Shown here one piece after another: positions 60,638-64,000 of a stretch of 64,000 bases of DNA (positions within the stretch are counted from its first letter, which is position 1; every line of letters starts with the position of its first letter). Position numbers and translations under genes: made by a program. The stretch spans positions 130,096,716 to 130,160,715 of the forward strand of contig NC_051068.1 of the NCBI RefSeq assembly GCF_004664715.2. Reading direction: 5' to 3'. The notes beneath the pieces were generated by a model. It had not been told where the DNA came from, searched no databases, and saw only the letters and a list, made by a program, of their open reading frames with translations. This DNA comes from Peromyscus leucopus. Lineage: Eukaryota; Chordata; Mammalia; Rodentia; Cricetidae.

Positions 60638-61146
60638 TGTAGCAGGAATCTTAAAAGTTCTTATTAATAAAATCAAACCTGAGCCAGGTATTGGGGTGAA
60701 CACTGGAAGATCAGAGAGACAGAACAAGCCACAGCTACCTCACTTGGCCAATTTCTCAGCTGATCTTGTTTCCTCAGACTGGAAGCCTCTGAGTCCTCAT
60801 CCAGAATGGGTCTCAGGTGAACTGCTGCTCAAAAGCTTGAATGCTTAATCAGCCAAATACTTAACCAGCCAAATGCTTCTAGCTTCTGGTCCTCATGCCT
60901 TATATACCTTTCTGTCTTCTACCACCACTCCCTGGGATTAAAGGCTTGCTTTCTGGGATTAAAGGCATGAGTGAGTCACCATGCTTGGCTGTATCCTTGA
61001 ACAGATGGATTTCTGCCTCTGGAATGCTAGGATTAAAGACGTGTGCTTCAACTGCCTATCCTAAGTATCTAGTGGCTTTTCTGTTCTCTGACCCCAGGTA
61101 AGTTTATTAGGGTACACAATATTTTGGGGAACACAATACCACCACA
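60638..61146 (-). mobile_element. solo LTR with perfect 6-bp duplication and B1-like modules
   Basis: On the minus strand it begins TGTGGTGGTATTGTG and ends AAGATTCCTGCTACA. Flanks are CTTTGT at 60,632-60,637 and 61,147-61,152. Same family as 20,750-21,233, sharing the B1-like 'gggattaaaggc' and 'ctaggattaaagacgtgtgc' modules (antisense) and a TATA box (ttatata on plus, 60,900-60,906). It carries an extra short duplication ('agccaaatactt', 'agccaaatgctt') upstream of 60,880. Confidence 0.92.
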
Positions 61147-61152
61147 CTTTGT

Positions 61153-61522
61153 CATCTTTTTTTTCTTCAGAGGAATGGGGAGGCAGAGGAGGATTGGGGA
61201 AAATACCTAAGCTAAAAGTTAAGTTTCCTTCATTCACTTAGTAATTCTTCAGGTCCCTGAGCAGTATCTGAAGAAAGAATTACTGAATGAATGATGAAAA
61301 CACATCACCCTAAAGAACAAAGGAAATACAGCTTTTATTTCTGTGGTTTGTTTTAATGAAACTAAATGTCCCCAAATGTTTTGCAAAGCATTTGGGTACA
61401 TGCTAACAGCAGAGGAAGTGCTGGCATTCCTACCTGCTGGAGCCAGCCTATGTACAGTGAATTTATTCCCTTCAGGGGAGACACAGAAAGCTCCTATGCT
61501 GTGTTTCTTGTTGGAAAATACA
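61153..61522. other. unassigned spacer between two solo LTRs
   Basis: About 370 bp with no gene or repeat recognised. Confidence 0.5.
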
Positions 61523-61528
61523 ACTTCT

Positions 61529-61915
61529 TGTAGCTAGACTTTTCCTGCATTGCCCACAGTCAGGACAAATCTTTGTCACCCGCCAGTCCCACAGCCACTC
61601 AGACCGAACCAAGTAAACACAGAGACTTATATTGCTTACAAACTGTATGGCCGTGGCAGGCTTCCTGCTAACTGTCCTTATAGCTTAAATTAATCCATTT
61701 CCAGAAATCTATACCTTGCCATGTGGCTCGTGGCTTACTGGCATCTTCACATGCTGCCTGTCATGGCAGCGCCTGGCAGTGACTCCTTCTGTCTTCCTGT
61801 TCTTTCTTTTGTCCTCTCTGTTAGCCCTGCCTATACTTCCTGCCTAGCCACTGGCCAATCAGTGTTTTATGTATTGACGAATCAGAGCATTTGACATAGA
61901 GACCATCCCACAGCA
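61529..61915 (-). mobile_element. solo LTR with perfect 6-bp duplication
   Basis: On the minus strand it begins TGCTGTGGGATGG and ends AAGTCTAGCTACA. Flanks are ACTTCT at 61,523-61,528 and 61,916-61,921. Same family as 17,257-17,598 and 50,029-50,388, and closest to what I remember as the young form of this cricetid LTR. Confidence 0.93.
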
Positions 61916-61921
61916 ACTTCT

Positions 61922-63263
61922 AGTTTCATGGAAAATGTAGTGAGAAGATGTGTGGGAAAACACTCACAAGTTTCATGGGGAATGAGGTAGCTGATCTTCA
62001 AGTTTCCTTTGAGACAGGAAAATGAGTCTATAGTTAGGATGAGTGGTGAAAATGGGGTCAGGAGCTCCTCTTGCACCTAGAGGTGGAGACAAAGTTAAAA
62101 TATGTCACAAAAAGAAAATGAATGAGGAAGGATGATAAAGGGAAGAAAGATGGGGGAGGATGAGGAAAGAGAAAGCAACTCTGGGAGCACCAAGGAGCAT
62201 GTCAAAGAAGGCAGAGTCTTCACAACTTCAGCAAAGACAAAATTGGCACAGCCTAGGGAATAAAACAAGGGTTGTGGAACATTTTAGATTTTGTTTTTTA
62301 GGCTGCCCTACATTTCAGTATACCCACTCTCTTTAGATCCATAGGTAACAAAGAGCTCCCACAAGTCTGTTCTCATTTGGTCTTCTGTAGATCCTGAAAT
62401 AGTTCAGCTATAAACTCAGATAAGTTGAGGACTAGAAGGCTGAAATGCAGAGACCCATGGGGGGATAGTTATTTTAGTTTACAGGATCATGAATAAATGC
62501 ATGGACATAGAAAGAATGGGGACTCTATATTAGGTGAGAGGTTTGTAAAGAATAGTTAAGAGGAGTTTGGACTTTGTGTTGCATTCTGTGGGCTAAAAGG
62601 TCTGAAAAAAATGATTACCATTAGTTCATTTTGACAGTAAACAAGTGTGAATTGCTTGCTGTATGCTAGACACTGAGTTGAGTATAGCACAGTCCTCTAT
62701 TCATACAAATACAGAGAAGTGGGCTTAGTAGGCTAAGACTCCTGACCAAATGAAAAAACTAATGCTCATCATTGATAGCACTGCAGTAACATATTTCCAC
62801 TTATTTATGAGGGAAAAGTTACTTTTAATCTAAGTGTTGGTGTTAGAGGTGGAAAACAGAAGATAAAAGAAACTGTTGAGATAGCTTTTGAAAGATCAGG
62901 AGGCAATTATTAGGTATAGAAGTAGAGAAAGTGAATTCTGAATTCTGGGTATAGGCAGAAACATGATCAGGGCCCAGTCTGTTAGCCTCATTGGAGATAT
63001 TGTGAGCAATTGTAGATGTTGGGTTTCAGGGCTGGGAGCATGGGGTGAGAAGCAGTTATTCAGGTAGACTGTCATGGTTGAATCCACACAGTGGACTGAT
63101 TACAGTGTTTCTGATCTCAGTACTACTGTGGCAAACAGGTTCTGGTTGAAATCAGTAGACAAGTTAAAAGATTGTTGCAACTGTTATTCAAAGACATCAT
63201 CAAGCAAAGCATGCCAACAGCTGTGAGAGAGAGGGAGCTCCTAACCTGATATTTTAGGTAGAA
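61922..63263. other. unassigned sequence
   Basis: About 1.3 kb, purine-rich in 62,100-62,200; no gene or repeat recognised. Confidence 0.5.
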
Positions 63264-63640
63264 GAGTAGTCAAAGTTTTAGTTAGGGGACTCATTTCTGT
63301 GACAAAATACCATGATCAAAAACTAGGGAAAGAAAAGCTTTATGTGAGCTTCTAACTCTCACTGAAAGAAGTCAGGGCAGAAACTTGGAGGCAGAAACTG
63401 AAGCAGAAGCCATTGGAGGCGTTCGCCATGGTTTGCTCAGCTTGCTATCTTATACAAGTTAGGATCACCTGTCCAGGGCTAGCACAATCCAAACTGGGTT
63501 AGCCTCTCCCACATCAATCATTAATTATGGCATTATCCCACAAACTTCCTACAGGCTAATCTTTAAGAGAAACTTCTCAGTTAAGATTCTCTCTTCCCAG
63601 ATATGTGCAAGTTGTCAAAAACCAAACAGGACAGTCAATT
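63264..63640 (-). repeat. ancient 'gtcaacttgac' repeat, minus orientation
   Basis: 'gacaaaataccatgatcaaa', 'cttggaggcagaaactgaag', 'agaagccattggaggcgttc', 'cacatcaatcattaattatg' and 'caagttgtcaaaaacca' follow the reverse complement of the repeat at 16,516-16,923. Confidence 0.65.
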
Positions 63641-63824
63641 TCTCTCATCTGTGTAGTCAGGGACATATAACAGTATCTCTCCAAAGGAATCATTACATTT
63701 TTACTAATAAAAAGAAACAAAGCATTCTCATTAATAACTTGAAAATGTTATTAAAATGTATCTTTTCTGATGCATCTCATTCACTAATCTCAACATGTAG
63801 GAATTTAAAAAGTAGATTTCATTA

Positions 63825-64000
63825 CTTTATGTTATATTTATGTGTGTGAGGGCTTATGAATATGTATGTGCACAGTATGTGTGTCTAGTGCCTGCAGAAG
63901 GCAGAAGAGGGTGCTAACTGTGATTATGTGCTGTCATGTGGGTATTAGGAACCAAACTAAAGTCATCAAGAGAAATAAATGCTCTCAGCTGCCAAGGCAT
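63825..64000 (-). repeat. B3/B2-type SINE, runs off the edge
   Basis: 'gtgcctgcagaaggcagaag', 'agagggtgctaactgtgatt', 'aggaaccaaactaaagtcat' and 'aatgctctcagctgcc' are antisense B2/B3 body and head; the element reaches the right edge of the window. Confidence 0.75.

Noticed and set aside
1..64000. CRISPR arrays, bacterial operons, riboswitches or phage features
   Set aside because: The window is eukaryotic; the regular repeats are microsatellites and transposons, and no spacer-repeat array or operon structure is present.

Overview
This window is nuclear DNA from a muroid rodent. The strongest pointers are murine-type L1 3' ends, B1, B3/B2 and ID SINEs, MaLR elements and class II endogenous retroviruses (ERVs). 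Several solo-LTR families and a B1 of the form I associate with Cricetidae (hamsters, voles, deer mice) favour that family over mouse or rat. This assignment is from recognition, without a database search. The DNA is AT-rich. I see no credible host protein-coding exon, so it reads as intergenic sequence or a long intron. Nearly everything recognisable is transposon-derived.

Layout. 1-4.5 kb: two L1 3' ends on the minus strand, two old SINEs, and a solo LTR inside the tail of the second L1. 4.5-17 kb: mostly unassigned sequence with LTR fragments, two MaLR LTRs, SINEs, GA repeats and old repeats of the 'gtcaacttgac' type. 17.2-21.7 kb: a solo LTR with a perfect 6-bp duplication, a possible processed-transcript 3' UTR on the minus strand, and a 205-bp inverted duplication whose right arm was later split by another LTR. 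21.7-31.8 kb: two separate, broken class II ERV remnants in the same minus orientation. A is gag(NC)-pro-RT-RNase H; B is RT-RNase H-IN plus a non-coding 3' region. They are separated by an ID, an L1 and a SINE, and a 30-nt exact match to tRNA-Lys(CUU) abuts the apparent 3' end of B. 31.9-45 kb: sparse, with a MaLR internal region plus its 3' LTR at 35 kb, B1s, ID and microsatellites. 45-64 kb: five LTRs (45.1, 47.9, 50.0, 60.6 and 61.5 kb), an L1 with inverted 5' part (51.4 kb), a TGAA/TGAC tetranucleotide field (54.1 kb), several B3-type SINEs, and one young B1 with a 13-bp duplication.

Function. The retroviral reading frames are all frameshifted, truncated or interrupted, so nothing here looks able to make a working product. 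The informative content is historical. Target-site duplications fix the ends of six insertions: 6 bp (one with a single mismatch) for five LTRs including 2.9, 17.3, 20.75, 60.6 and 61.5 kb, and 5 bp for the LTR at 47.9 kb. The inverted duplication preserves an empty copy of one LTR's target site. At least two LTR copies carry B1-like modules just upstream of their TATA box. Stretches described as unassigned were read on both strands without finding a recognisable gene or repeat; old diverged repeats may remain in them.
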